A DNA stretch of 64,000 nucleotides. It comes from Rhodopirellula sp. SM50. Lineage in GTDB: Bacteria; Planctomycetota; Planctomycetia; Pirellulales; Pirellulaceae. Where the stretch lies: the NCBI RefSeq assembly GCF_002289565.1, contig NZ_NTFY01000008.1, positions 44,553-108,552 of the forward strand, read 5' to 3'. Positions 52,347-61,913 of this stretch are shown here, one piece after another. The notes under the pieces are model-generated. The model was not told where the DNA came from. It worked only from the letters and a program-made list of their open reading frames with translations, and did not search any database. Every line of letters starts with the position of its first letter. Position 1 is the stretch's first letter. The position numbers and the translations under genes were made by a program.

Positions 52347-53369
52347 TTGAACAAGAGCGAGATTCACGCCGGTTACGACTTCGAATCCGGGATGTTCTCT
52401 CGGTTGCGTTCCTGGGTCGACGTGGCATCCTGGATTCGCCTGACCCGCATCCCCAGGATCCTCGCTTCGCCCAGTCACGTCGCACTCGTCTTGATCGCCT
52501 GCGTCGTGACCCGAACGATCGCGTCGTTTTTCGTAGAGGGACGTCTCCAGCTGGGCCGATTTTGGGAGCTGCATTCCCACATTGAGCTGCTTGTGGCGAT
52601 GTTTGATTCGACCGGTCCGCTGCTCGGATCGCTGCTGGTCGCCGTGTTGCTGATCATTTGGATTCCGGTGATTCAGTTCGTCTGCCGCGGCGGCGCTGCG
52701 TTGGCTGCGGGCAAACCCCTGCCGCGCGCCGGCCAGACGCTGCGTTTGGTTGGATCGCGGCTTTGGCGATCGCTGTTCGTGCCGATCCTGCCCTGCTTGT
52801 GCATCGCGGCGCTGATGGTGGGCGTGTTTCTGATCCGTCTACCGAGTTTCGCGATCGACGTTCCGCTGGTCTCTGGGATCACCGGCTGGGCGATCGGCGT
52901 TGCCGCGATCCCGGTCGGTGTTCTGGGATTCGGAGCCCTGTTCGCTGTGCCGCTGGCACTCGCGGCAATGGTCTGTGAACCGACGCCCGACCCGATCGAT
53001 TCGCTCAGCCGCGGCTACGAATCGCTGTATCGTCGACCGCTGTCGTTGGCCTGGTACGTGGCGTTATCCGGGGTGTTGGTGTTTCTCTTCGGCATCTTGT
53101 TGGGCGGAATCGGCGCGGCGTCGGCCCTGGCGGCACAGATCGTCGCGTGGGTGATTTCGCCGAACCGTGTTCAGATTGAAGCCGCCGTTGATGCCATCAC
53201 CATGGTCGTCGTTGCCTGGCAAACCACGCTGGCATTTGGTCTACTCGGGGGAGTCTATTTGTTGCTCCGTAGTGACACCGGTGGCCAGGAGGCGGAGGAT
53301 CTTTGGGAACCGCCCGCAGCGCCGGTCGAGCCGTTGCCGGAATTGCCAAAGGAGGCGATCGACGGATGA
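52347..53369 (+). CDS. Polytopic membrane protein of unknown function
   Basis: About 340 residues with five to six hydrophobic helices (SHVALVLIACVVTRTIASFF, LLVAVLLIIWIPVIQFVC, GITGWAIGVAAIPVGVLGFG, LSLAWYVALSGVLVFLFGI). A TTG at 52347 has GGAG about 8 bases upstream; a TTG at 52311 and the ATG at 52392 are alternatives. Its stop overlaps the next gene's ATG (ATGA), so the pair is translationally coupled. No known family was recognised. Confidence 0.7.
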   Translation: MNKSEIHAGYDFESGMFSRLRSWVDVASWIRLTRIPRILASPSHVALVLIACVVTRTIASFFVEGRLQLGRFWELHSHIELLVAMFDSTGPLLGSLLVAVLLIIWIPVIQFVCRGGAALAAGKPLPRAGQTLRLVGSRLWRSLFVPILPCLCIAALMVGVFLIRLPSFAIDVPLVSGITGWAIGVAAIPVGVLGFGALFAVPLALAAMVCEPTPDPIDSLSRGYESLYRRPLSLAWYVALSGVLVFLFGILLGGIGAASALAAQIVAWVISPNRVQIEAAVDAITMVVVAWQTTLAFGLLGGVYLLLRSDTGGQEAEDLWEPPAAPVEPLPELPKEAIDG

Positions 53370-53731
53370 GTCCAGTTTCGATAAACCCTGAATCCTCACC
53401 GCGCGGTGCGACCGGGCCGGCCGAATCGGATGCCTCGCCGCGCCCCGTCAAGCATGGCCCCAGGATTCAAATCAGTCTGTCGATGATGTTGCTGATGATG
53501 GTCGTGTTCGCCTTTATTTCGGCAGCGCTGTTCTACGCATCCCAAGTTCCGGCGATCCGCGAAGAACTCAGTGTGTTGTTGTACGGGGAAGCGGAGGACG
53601 GTGGTGAAGACGTCGGTCGGCTGGCGCATCGGGCATTCATCATGTTTACGTTTACATCGCCCCTGCTGTTGGCTTGCGTCCTGTCATTGGTGGTCTCGGC
53701 CTTGAAATACATGCAGCGCACCACAACGTGA
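53366..53731 (+). CDS. Small two-helix membrane protein, coupled to its neighbours
   Basis: A 121-residue protein with a basic, proline-rich N-terminus and two membrane helices (LSMMLLMMVVFAFISAALFY and FTSPLLLACVLSLVVSALKY) around an acidic loop (GEAEDGGEDVG). The first helix is preceded by RIQISL, a pattern common in small planctomycete membrane proteins. Its ATG overlaps the upstream stop, and its TGA overlaps the GTG start of the methyltransferase. The function is unknown. Confidence 0.75.
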   Translation: MSPVSINPESSPRGATGPAESDASPRPVKHGPRIQISLSMMLLMMVVFAFISAALFYASQVPAIREELSVLLYGEAEDGGEDVGRLAHRAFIMFTFTSPLLLACVLSLVVSALKYMQRTTT

Positions 53732-55089
53732 ACGACGAACTGTCTGACGCAGATCGGTCTGACGTGTCGGAACCGCTGGTGGCTGCACTCGGCAACGCCG
53801 CAATGCGTCCCGAAGAGTTTGCCGCGTTCTCGGCCGCCTTGATGTCGCGACACCCCAGCGCAGTGCGCTATCGGCATGACATCGATCCCCAGGACATCGC
53901 GTTCCCGGTCCGCCCGATCCCGTGGTATTCGCTCGGTTATCAATGCACCGATCCGGAGGTCCGACCGAGCCGAACCCTCCAGTACGCCGCCGGTGATTTT
54001 TTCATTCAGGATGCGGGTTCATTGTTGGCCTTGGCAGCCGCCGACGCAGACCGCCCTCCGCAACGCGACCGATTGATCTGTGATTTATGCGCCGCGCCGG
54101 GCGGCAAATCGACTGCCCTGTTGGAATCGATCGGCGACGGCTTTTTGCTGGCCAACGAACCGATCCAATCTCGAATTGCACCGTTGGCTCACAACCTGGC
54201 TCGCACCGGGAGCGACCGCTACGTCATCTCCAGTCTTGATCCCGAGCGACTTCAATCGCGTCTCGGCGGCATCTTTGATTTGGTCTTGGCGGATGTCCCC
54301 TGCAGCGGGCAAGCGTTGTTGGGACGCGGCAAACAAAGCCTGGCCGCGGTTTCCAAGACTCAGATCGAACACAGCGCGTTGCGGGCCAAGCGGATTCTTG
54401 CATCGGCCGTCAACCTGCTCCGCCCCGGAGGCCGATTGGTGCTCAGCACGTGCACATTCGCCGAAGCGGAAAATGAATCTCAAGTGCGTTGGCTATTGGA
54501 CCAAGACGGCGTGACATCCGAACCACTCGATCGCCTGGCAGACTATGCGAGCGACGAGACCGGATGCAGCTATCGCTTGTGGCCACACCGCCACGACTGT
54601 GCGGGCAGTTTTGCCGCGTCGCTTCTCTGTGACCTCGACGACGCGATGCCTGCCGCCTCGGCGATTGGAGAGAAACGCAAACGCCGCAAGAAGCCGGAGC
54701 GGTTGCCGGACAAATTGAGTGACTGGTTCGACGCGACGCCGCAGCGATACCAGGTTGCCGGCGCGGTCATTTGGGCATGGCCCGAAGACGCTCCATCGTG
54801 GGTCGAATCGATTGCCGCCGGCGGACCCGAAGCGGCCTATCGCACGGGCCAGACCTGGAAGCCCGCGCATGGTGCGGCGTTGCGTCGATCCGGTGCGTTG
54901 CGGGCGACTGCAGGGATCGAAGTCGATGCGACGACGGCACAGCGGTTCCTGAGTGGCCAACCGATCCCGTGCGACGCGACAGGCTGGTGCGTCGTGCGTT
55001 ACCAAGGCCGAGCGTTGGGCTGGGTGAAGGCGTCCCGCGGGACCGGCAAGAACCACCTGCCCGCCGCGGCCCGGATGCAAGTGGAATAG
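53728..55089 (+). CDS. RsmF/NOL1-type RNA m5C methyltransferase
   Basis: A 453-residue enzyme starting at a GTG that overlaps the previous stop (GTGA). It is predicted to methylate a cytosine in rRNA (or tRNA) using S-adenosylmethionine. Motif I is LCAAPGGKSTALLES (about 118-132), motif IV is LADVPCSGQALLGRG with Cys about 192, and motif VI is LSTCTFAEAENE with Cys about 242, the two cysteines expected of this family. The C-terminal part (WKPAHGAALRR to GRALGWVKASRGTGKNHLP) resembles the RsmF PUA-like domain. The exact target base is uncertain. Confidence 0.85.
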   Translation: MNDELSDADRSDVSEPLVAALGNAAMRPEEFAAFSAALMSRHPSAVRYRHDIDPQDIAFPVRPIPWYSLGYQCTDPEVRPSRTLQYAAGDFFIQDAGSLLALAAADADRPPQRDRLICDLCAAPGGKSTALLESIGDGFLLANEPIQSRIAPLAHNLARTGSDRYVISSLDPERLQSRLGGIFDLVLADVPCSGQALLGRGKQSLAAVSKTQIEHSALRAKRILASAVNLLRPGGRLVLSTCTFAEAENESQVRWLLDQDGVTSEPLDRLADYASDETGCSYRLWPHRHDCAGSFAASLLCDLDDAMPAASAIGEKRKRRKKPERLPDKLSDWFDATPQRYQVAGAVIWAWPEDAPSWVESIAAGGPEAAYRTGQTWKPAHGAALRRSGALRATAGIEVDATTAQRFLSGQPIPCDATGWCVVRYQGRALGWVKASRGTGKNHLPAAARMQVE

Positions 55090-55270
55090 GCTGATCATCG
55101 TTTGACATCAGCCGGTTCGCGCCAGCGTCCGGGCACCTCCGTTTGTCTCGGCTTAGCGGTATGAGAACTGAAGCCCGTAGGCTAGCGCCAAACGGCTGAT
55201 ATTCGTTTGACATCAGCCGGTTCGCGCCAGCGTCCGGGCAACTCCGCTTGTCTCGGCTTAGCGGTATGAG
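55090..55270. repeat. Two tandem copies of the CGGTTCGCGCCAGCGTCCGG repeat
   Basis: The block TTTGACATCAGCCGGTTCGC begins at 55101 and again at 55206, 105 bp apart. Each copy ends TCTCGGCTTAGCGGTATGAG. The first copy begins right after the methyltransferase stop codon at 55089. Confidence 0.88.
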
Positions 55271-55311
55271 GCTGAAGCCTGCACAGCAGCGCGATGCGAG
55301 ATCATTCCACG

Positions 55312-56205
55312 TCAGCGGCCGCTTTGAAGTTTCGCCGCGGCCAGGGTGTTGTGCAGCAGCATGGCGATCGTCAGCGGGCCGACTCCGCCGGGGACCGGCG
55401 TGATCGCCGAGGCGACGTCTTTGGCCTGGTCGAAGGCCACGTCGCCGACCAGTTTATCGCCGACGCGATTGATCCCGACATCGATCACGATCGCGCCGGG
55501 TTTGATCATGTCACCGGTGATCATTTCGGGGCGGCCGATCGCGGCGATCAAGCAATCCGCATCGCGGCAAACGTCGGTGAGATTCGCGGTCCGGCTGTGG
55601 GCGATCGTCACGGTGGCATTGGCGACCTCGGGGCCGCACGAACCGGTTTTCTGGGCCAACATCATCGCCATCGGTTTGCCGACGATATCGCTGCGTCCGA
55701 CGACACAGACTTTTTTCCCCGCGACCGACAGGTTCGATCTCCCGAGCAGTTGGACGATTCCGTGCGGGGTACAGGGCAGGAATCGCGGCCGGCCCTGCAT
55801 CAACAGGCCGACATTGACGGGCGAAAAGGCGTCGACATCCTTGAGCGGATCGATGGCATCGAGAATTTCCCGCTCGTCGTAATCCACGCCGGAGGCTGTC
55901 GGCAGGGGGAGCTGAACCAAGATGCCGTTGACGTTGGTGTCGGTGTTGAGTTCGGCGATCAGCGCCATCAGTTCGTCTTGACCGGCGTCGGCGGGCAAGC
56001 GATGGGTGCGGCCGTCGATGCCCGCTTTTTCGCAGGCACGAGCCTTGTTTCGCACGTAGACCTGACTGGCGGGGTCCTCGCCCACCAGCACGGCGGTCAG
56101 ACACGGTGGCGGGGCGCCGCCGGCGACAAATTCCGCGACTTCCTTGGCGAGATCTGCGCGGATTTCTGCCGCAACCTGTTTTCCATCCAAAATCACTGCC
56201 GTCAT
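55312..56205 (-). CDS. folD: Bifunctional methylene-THF dehydrogenase/cyclohydrolase
   Basis: A 297-residue enzyme from the ATG at 56205 that interconverts 5,10-methylene-THF, methenyl-THF and 10-formyl-THF in one-carbon metabolism. FolD features are YVRNKARACEKAGI (catalytic Lys in the YxxxK pattern), NGILVQLPLPTA, PLKDVDAFSPVN, CTPHGIVQLL, VVGRSDIVGKPMAMML (nucleotide site) and IKPGAIVIDVGINR, then PVPGGVGPLTIAMLL. The length is typical (about 285-300). The extension to 56277 is not family-like. Confidence 0.95.
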   Translation of the reverse strand: MTAVILDGKQVAAEIRADLAKEVAEFVAGGAPPPCLTAVLVGEDPASQVYVRNKARACEKAGIDGRTHRLPADAGQDELMALIAELNTDTNVNGILVQLPLPTASGVDYDEREILDAIDPLKDVDAFSPVNVGLLMQGRPRFLPCTPHGIVQLLGRSNLSVAGKKVCVVGRSDIVGKPMAMMLAQKTGSCGPEVANATVTIAHSRTANLTDVCRDADCLIAAIGRPEMITGDMIKPGAIVIDVGINRVGDKLVGDVAFDQAKDVASAITPVPGGVGPLTIAMLLHNTLAAAKLQSGR

Positions 56206-56379
56206 GTTCGCCTCGTGTTGCGTCAGCTCGTCGCACCCCTGTTCTGTCAGCCTGCGATCGGCCGATGGGTTTACCATAGTGGGAATTGCGATTGAGCGTT
56301 ATAGTTCGCGTAGATTCACAGTTCTTCTCGCGTCAGGTCCCCGACCCGCGAAACGATATCACACAGGATTTTTGACTCG

Positions 56380-58092
56380 ATGTCTACCGAAGCGCCGAAG
56401 CTTAGCCCGGTCGAAAAAATCAAAGAGGAAAGCCAGTATCTCAAGGGCACCATCGACACCGAGATGGCCGCCGACAGCGATCATTTTGGCAAGTCCGACA
56501 TTCAATTGCTGAAATTTCACGGCACCTACCAGCAAGACGATCGCGACAAGCGGGTGGAATTGAAGAAAGCCGGCGGCGGCAAAGCGTACGCGATGATGGT
56601 CCGTTGCCGGATCCCCGGTGGCCGAATCACCAGCGAACAGATGCTCGCCCAATTGGATCTGTGCGACGAGCTGGGTGATTCGACGATGAAAATCACGACC
56701 CGGCAAACGCTGCAATTGCACGGCGTGCTCAAGAAGGACCTGCGTGCGACGATCAATCGCATCAACGAAATCCAATTGTCAACCTTGGCCGCCTGCGGCG
56801 ACGTCAATCGCAACGTCATGTGCTGCCCGGCCAAGCGTGCCGACGGGGTGCACCAGGCGATGGTCCAACTGACCGACGAACTGGTCACCGCGCTGGCCCC
56901 GCAAACACCGGCCTACCACGAGCTGTGGCTGACCGACCCGGAAACCGGTGAAAAAACACTGCAAGGCGGTGGGCCGGTCGTCGAACCCCTCTACGGCCCC
57001 ACCTATCTGCCGCGAAAATTCAAGGTCGGGATCGCGTTGCCGGAAGACAACTGCATCGACATCTACACGCAAGACCTGGGATTTTTGGGCGTCGTGCGCG
57101 ACGGTGCGATCGTCGGCTACAACGTCTTGGTCGGCGGCGGCATGGGCGTCACGCCCGCGCTCAAGAAAACCTATCCCGCGCTGGCCAAACGGATGGCGTT
57201 TTGCACGCCCGAACAGGCGGTCGAAGTCAGCAAGGCGGTGATCAAGGTCCAGCGCGACCACGGCAACCGCGCCGACCGCAAGGTCGCAAGGATGAAGTAC
57301 CTGGTCGACGAGTGGGGCGTTGAAAAGTTCCGCCGCGCGGTCGAAGAGCAATTCGGCCAGCCGCTGGCCGATTGCGAGCCCGATGATGTCACCGGCTTCG
57401 ATGACCACATGGGCTGGCAAGACCAGGGCGACGGGAAATGGTCCTACGGGCTGAACATCGAAAACGGCCGTCTGTACGACAACGATCAACGTCAACTCAA
57501 AGCGATGATGCGCGAGGTCTGTCGAACCTTCGGCACCGAACTGCGGATGACCGGGCACCAGAGCATCATCGTGACGGACATCGATCCGGCCGAGAAAGAC
57601 AAACTGATCGAGATCATCCAGCGACACAACGTTCGCACGACCGAAGAAACCAGCACCGTCCGCCGCTGGTCGATGGCCTGCGTCGCATTGCCGACCTGTG
57701 GTTTGGCGATCACCGAAAGCGAACGCCGATTGCCCAGTCTGATCGACGACCTGGAACAGCCCCTGGCCAAACTCGGTCTGGACCAGGAACGGTTCACGAT
57801 TCGAGTGACCGGCTGCCCCAACGGATGCGCCCGCCCCTACAACGCGGACTTGGCGCTGGTCGGAAAGGCCAAGGACAAGTACACCCTGTTTGCCGGCGGC
57901 GGATGGCTGGGCAATCGATTGGCGTATCTGTACAAGGACCTGGTCCCATCGGATCAGATCGTCGGCGAGATCGTCGCCATTGCCTCGGCGTACAAAGCCA
58001 ATCGAAACGAAGGCGAGTCGCTGGGCGATTTCTGTGCCCGGGTCGGACAGGAAGACCTGACCGTGATGGCCGCTGCCGCACCGACACCCTAG
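56380..58092 (+). CDS. Assimilatory sulfite reductase hemoprotein subunit
   Basis: A 570-residue enzyme that reduces sulfite to sulfide with a coupled siroheme and [4Fe-4S] centre. Two nitrite/sulfite reductase half-domains are visible. The cluster cysteines are CVALPTC (about 434 and 440) and CPNGC (about 478 and 482), and TGCPNGCARPYNADLALVGKAKDKY aligns with CysI. The first substrate-binding arginines lie in VRCRIPGGRITSEQML. The full-length layout matches CysI or ferredoxin-dependent sulfite reductase. The electron donor (flavoprotein CysJ or ferredoxin) is not determined, and no cysJ is nearby. A ferredoxin-nitrite reductase is less likely. Confidence 0.9.
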   Translation: MSTEAPKLSPVEKIKEESQYLKGTIDTEMAADSDHFGKSDIQLLKFHGTYQQDDRDKRVELKKAGGGKAYAMMVRCRIPGGRITSEQMLAQLDLCDELGDSTMKITTRQTLQLHGVLKKDLRATINRINEIQLSTLAACGDVNRNVMCCPAKRADGVHQAMVQLTDELVTALAPQTPAYHELWLTDPETGEKTLQGGGPVVEPLYGPTYLPRKFKVGIALPEDNCIDIYTQDLGFLGVVRDGAIVGYNVLVGGGMGVTPALKKTYPALAKRMAFCTPEQAVEVSKAVIKVQRDHGNRADRKVARMKYLVDEWGVEKFRRAVEEQFGQPLADCEPDDVTGFDDHMGWQDQGDGKWSYGLNIENGRLYDNDQRQLKAMMREVCRTFGTELRMTGHQSIIVTDIDPAEKDKLIEIIQRHNVRTTEETSTVRRWSMACVALPTCGLAITESERRLPSLIDDLEQPLAKLGLDQERFTIRVTGCPNGCARPYNADLALVGKAKDKYTLFAGGGWLGNRLAYLYKDLVPSDQIVGEIVAIASAYKANRNEGESLGDFCARVGQEDLTVMAAAAPTP

Positions 58093-58107
58093 CGCTGTCC
58101 ATCGAAT

Positions 58108-58848
58108 CTAGCGAATGAACAGATTCCGGAGCGCCGCTGACGCCGCGCTTTGTGAATTCTGGGGTCGCTTCGGGCGAAGATGATCGGGAATCTTGCGCGA
58201 CACCGAGGAATCCGACTCGGTGTCGGCCCCGGACACGTCCAAACGGTCGGTCGAGGGATCGTCGCCGTCAGCCGACTGGCCCGATGAGGTAGGTAACGCT
58301 TGGTCGTCCTGTTGCGTCTCGGTAGCCCTGATCGGATCAGACGCGTTCTCCGGTTCGTCGGTGGCCGCGGAACGGCGCAGCAACGGGGATGCGGATCCCT
58401 GAGAACGCCCGAGGTCCGACGCGAGTTCATCGAGCTCGACCAACAGTTGCGCCGCCCCTTTGGACGTGTCCGCTGAAACCACCGGTGGCCCCGACAGCGT
58501 GGAAAGATCGGTCGGCTTGAAACGATAGGGCTTTCCGGTTGCCTGATCGCGGATTGAAACGCGAAAGGTGTACTTGCCGATTTTCAGATGATCATGGTGG
58601 CTGAGCGGCTTGGGAACGCCGGCCTCGATCAATTCCCCCTCCACGACGGTTCCGTTTCGACTGCCCAGATCTTGTATCAAGACGTCGGTGTCATTGAACG
58701 TGATCTTGCAGTGCTTTCGGCTGACCGACCGCGACGCAAACGTCAGATCGCACTGTTCGTTGCGACCGATCAAGTAAGGTGATCGGTCAATGATGTATCG
58801 ACAGCTTTTTCGCGAGCCATTGGTCTGCAGAAGGGTGAGACGAAACAA
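58108..58848 (-). CDS. FHA-domain protein
   Basis: A 246-residue protein. Residues about 20-105 form an FHA domain with the phosphothreonine-binding pattern LIGRNEQCDLTF, SVSRKHCKITF and DLGSRNGTVVEG. The rest is low-complexity Ser/Asp-rich sequence, probably disordered, with a basic C-terminus (RPKRPQNSQSAA). FHA domains bind phosphothreonine, so a Ser/Thr kinase such as the one at 61914-63545 could be a partner, though not a proven one. There is no signal peptide. It is convergent with the sulfite reductase, with 15 bases between them. Confidence 0.88.
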   Translation of the reverse strand: MFRLTLLQTNGSRKSCRYIIDRSPYLIGRNEQCDLTFASRSVSRKHCKITFNDTDVLIQDLGSRNGTVVEGELIEAGVPKPLSHHDHLKIGKYTFRVSIRDQATGKPYRFKPTDLSTLSGPPVVSADTSKGAAQLLVELDELASDLGRSQGSASPLLRRSAATDEPENASDPIRATETQQDDQALPTSSGQSADGDDPSTDRLDVSGADTESDSSVSRKIPDHLRPKRPQNSQSAASAALRNLFIR

Positions 58849-58989
58849 GAGTCGATTGCCAAGTCCGGTTTGACGAAGAACACATCATCAGCCACGATCG
58901 GCCTGTGATCATAGGGACTCGACGTGAAGATTGCGCGAAGCGGTACGTGGCATTGGATGAATAACCGATCAGCCGTGGTGGATCGACAC

Positions 58990-59946
58990 CTATCTGATAG
59001 CGGGAGCCAAGGCGGGCTCGACGTTCTCCATTTTGTCCGTCGGCGTTGCGTCGGCCGGTAAATCACCGAGCGCATATTGAATGCCGTCCAGCATGTGTTT
59101 GACGATCACCGGATTGGCAAACGTGTCTTCGCGGTGGCCGAAGTTGGTGTAGAACACGCGTCCGTCACCGGCAGCACGGATCCATGAAACGGGAACCTCG
59201 CGCGGCCCATCATTGATGCGACTCGAGACGGCTTCCTTGCTCATGTCCAGGCTGACCAACAGACGCAGTACTCCCGTACCGACGTAGGACTTGGGGTTGT
59301 ACTGGTAGATCTCGTCGGTGTGCCAGAATCCCGAACCGTCGAACGCGGCGTTGAGGACATGGCTGGGATCGTCCAATTTGAACGCCCACTTGCCGCCGGC
59401 GCCCCAGGGGTGACCGGCGAACGTGCCGCCGACGATCGCCAGGCACTCGGGATGCCGATTGAAGTTGTCGCTGGCGGCGTGCAAACCGACCAACCCTTTG
59501 CCGCCGATGATGAAGTCCATGAAGGCATCACGCAGCGCCGGATCGGGGAATTGCATGTGGGTGGTGTTGTTCAACAGGATGGCGTCATACCGCGCCAGAT
59601 TCTCCGCCCGGAAGACGTCATAGGTGTCGGCGAAATCGACTTCAAAGGCCTTGGATTTTTCCGCCATCATCCGGACGCATTCGTTGCCATGTGGAATCGA
59701 CGTGTGAATGAATCCTTCACAGCGATAAAAGACGAGGACGCGTCGCTTGGACAACGGCTTGGCCGCCAACTCACTGGGAACGGCCGCGGCAATCTGGTGC
59801 TTCTCGTTTTCCGACAACGGTTTAAATCGCTCGGCCTTTTTTTGCTCCCACTCATCAGGCTGCTGCGCCAGGAGTGATGGGGCGGACAAGAGTGCGAGGG
59901 CGGCGAACAAAATCAACAGGAGCCGCGATCGAGAGAGGCTGGGCAT
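58990..59946 (-). CDS. Secreted ThuA-domain protein
   Basis: A 318-residue protein from the ATG at 59946, with a signal peptide (LLLILFAALALLSAPSLLAQQ). It has ThuA/trehalose-utilisation-type features: RVLVFYRCEGFIHTSIPHGNECV, YDAILLNNTTHMQFPDP, KGLVGLHAASDNFNRHPE, GGTFAGHPWG and RVFYTNFGHREDTFANP. Such proteins are common in planctomycete secreted sugar-catabolism sets, but their biochemical role is unsettled. The longer frame to 60084 runs through the divergent upstream region and is rejected. Confidence 0.85.
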   Translation of the reverse strand: MPSLSRSRLLLILFAALALLSAPSLLAQQPDEWEQKKAERFKPLSENEKHQIAAAVPSELAAKPLSKRRVLVFYRCEGFIHTSIPHGNECVRMMAEKSKAFEVDFADTYDVFRAENLARYDAILLNNTTHMQFPDPALRDAFMDFIIGGKGLVGLHAASDNFNRHPECLAIVGGTFAGHPWGAGGKWAFKLDDPSHVLNAAFDGSGFWHTDEIYQYNPKSYVGTGVLRLLVSLDMSKEAVSSRINDGPREVPVSWIRAAGDGRVFYTNFGHREDTFANPVIVKHMLDGIQYALGDLPADATPTDKMENVEPALAPAIR

Positions 59947-60055
59947 GGAGGGACCTGGAGGCGTGCGTGCTGTAGCGGGGGGGGGGAGGGAACGCGTGGG
60001 AATGGCTATTGTAGTCTCCTTTACAGGCGTTCGGCAAAAGTGCAGGCTTGAGAAA

Positions 60056-60955
60056 ATGAGCAACACGGTGAACGAACGATCCAACGGCCCCGGCTATCGG
60101 CTGCTTGATTTCGGCCACGGACGCAAATTGGAATCATTCGGCGGCCGAATCCTGGACCGCCCCTCGCCGGCGGCCGAAGGCCAACGAAAACACCACCCGG
60201 ATCTGTGGGCGGGCGCCGACTCTGTCTTCCATGTCGATTCCCGTGACTGGGAACACCGGACGCCTTGGCCGGCGGACCGGCAGGTCGACTGCGACGGATT
60301 TCAAATGCCGATCGCCCCCACGCCCTTCGGCCACGTCGGTGTTTTTCCCGAACAGGCGGCCAACTGGCGGTGGTTACGTCAGACCGCTGCCCGAACCGGT
60401 AGCGACGCCAGCGGGATGAACCTGTTTGCCTACACCGGCGCCAGTTCGATCGTGATGGCCGCGACGGGGATGAAAGTCGCCCACGTCGATGCCGCCAAAC
60501 CGAACGTCACGGCCGCTCGAGCAGCGGCGCAGCTGAACGGACTGGCGGATCATCCGATTCGATACCTGGTCGACGACGCGGCCAAATTCACCGCTCGCGA
60601 AGTCCGCCGCGGCAACCGCTATCAGACGATCGTCCTGGATCCCCCGGCGTATGGGCATGGGCCATCAGGCAAAGCCTGGCGACTCCATCGCGACCTCTGG
60701 CCGCTGTTGCAGGATTGCTTGTCCCTGTTGTCACCGGGCGGCTTTCGTCTGCTCATCACGGGGCATTCTCCGCAAGTCGCCGGCGAGGACGTGGTAGACT
60801 ATTTAGCATCCAAGATGCCGAAAATGTTCTCGTTTTCGCCCCGTCGGTTTGATTCGATCGTCGACAGCGGACGTTTAACGCTGGACGATTCGGACGGCCG
60901 AAAACTCGATGCCGGCTTTTTTGTTCGGGTCACTTTCCCTTCGCCTGATGCATGA
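60056..60955 (+). CDS. SAM-dependent methyltransferase, RlmI-like (PF10672 type)
   Basis: A 299-residue methyltransferase, first gene of a three-gene overlap. MNLFAYTGASSIVMAATGMKVAHVDA forms SAM motif I, DPPAYGHGPSGKAW is the motif IV catalytic loop, and PIAPTPFGHVGVFPEQA precedes them. The layout resembles rRNA base methyltransferases with a Methyltrans_SAM domain (RlmI/RlmK-like). Motif IV reads DPPAYGHG rather than the usual DPPxF form. The substrate is inferred as RNA but is not certain. The ATG at 60056 was chosen after rejecting frame from 59747. Confidence 0.82.
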   Translation: MSNTVNERSNGPGYRLLDFGHGRKLESFGGRILDRPSPAAEGQRKHHPDLWAGADSVFHVDSRDWEHRTPWPADRQVDCDGFQMPIAPTPFGHVGVFPEQAANWRWLRQTAARTGSDASGMNLFAYTGASSIVMAATGMKVAHVDAAKPNVTAARAAAQLNGLADHPIRYLVDDAAKFTAREVRRGNRYQTIVLDPPAYGHGPSGKAWRLHRDLWPLLQDCLSLLSPGGFRLLITGHSPQVAGEDVVDYLASKMPKMFSFSPRRFDSIVDSGRLTLDDSDGRKLDAGFFVRVTFPSPDA

Positions 60956-61860
60956 CGACTGATTCTTCCACACCACTGACCCCCGACCGCTCGACTGCCC
61001 CCACAGCGCCCGCCCGCTCGGTGGTGCAGCTGCAGGCCGAGCTGATTGGTTGGTTCGACGGCCGCGGTGAGATCGCCGTCGCGTTCTCCGGCGGGGTCGA
61101 CAGCAGCGTGGTGTTGGCCGCGGCGCTCCGCAGCACCGCCCCCGCGGTCACAGCCGTTACGGCGGTTTCGCCCAGTGTCGCGACCTGGCAACTCGAACTG
61201 GCCCAATCGGTCGCAAAGCACCTGGGGGCGACGCATCGATTGATGGAAACACACGAAGTCGAATTGCCCGCGTACCAAGTCAATGATGGCTCGCGTTGCT
61301 TTCACTGCAAGAGCACGCTGTATCAAACGCTTCACCAGTTGTGCCAGAGTCCGACCTTTCGGGACGCGACGATCGTTTCGGGAACCAACGCCGACGACTT
61401 GGGCGATTATCGTCCGGGCATCGCCGCCGGTGATCAGGCCGGCGTCTTGAAACCGCTGGCGGAATTGAACATCGACAAGGCCGGCGTTCGCGAGATCGCA
61501 CACCGATTCGGTTTGCCCAATGCAACCTTGCCCGCTTCGCCGTGTCTGGCCAGCCGGATCGCCTACGGGGTGCCGGTGACGGTCGAGCGATTGCGGCGGG
61601 TGGAAAAAGCGGAAGACTTGTTGCGTGACCTGGGATTGGACGACGTTCGCGTCCGGTACCACGAAGGCGACCTGGCGCGGATCGAAGTCCCTGCGGACCA
61701 AATTGGCAAACTGACCGCCGCCCCCATCCGTACTCGGCTTTCAGCGCAATTGATCGAAATCGGCTTTCGTTACATCACCCTGGACTTGCAAGGCTTTTCC
61801 AGCGGCAGCATGAACCGCCAACTCGTCTCGCTCGGCCACCCCATCGATTCGGGCAAGTGA
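60952..61860 (+). CDS. larE: LarE-type ATP-dependent sacrificial sulfur transferase
   Basis: A 302-residue protein starting at an ATG that overlaps the previous stop (ATGA). LarE features are the PP-loop AFSGGVDSSVVLAAAL (44-59), SRCFHCKSTLY, GTNADDLGDYRPG, and the sacrificial cysteine in SPCLASRI (Cys198), followed by RLRRVEKAEDLLRDLGL. LarE donates sulfur to the nickel-pincer nucleotide cofactor of lactate racemase-type enzymes. No larB, larC or larA lies in this window, so the client enzyme is unknown here. The Cys198 position agrees with the single-cysteine sacrificial type. Confidence 0.9.
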   Translation: MTTDSSTPLTPDRSTAPTAPARSVVQLQAELIGWFDGRGEIAVAFSGGVDSSVVLAAALRSTAPAVTAVTAVSPSVATWQLELAQSVAKHLGATHRLMETHEVELPAYQVNDGSRCFHCKSTLYQTLHQLCQSPTFRDATIVSGTNADDLGDYRPGIAAGDQAGVLKPLAELNIDKAGVREIAHRFGLPNATLPASPCLASRIAYGVPVTVERLRRVEKAEDLLRDLGLDDVRVRYHEGDLARIEVPADQIGKLTAAPIRTRLSAQLIEIGFRYITLDLQGFSSGSMNRQLVSLGHPIDSGK

Positions 61861-61913
61861 CTCCCGCCTGGGGCAATCCGATCGAGCCCCACACAACGTT
61901 TTCGAGAGACTTC

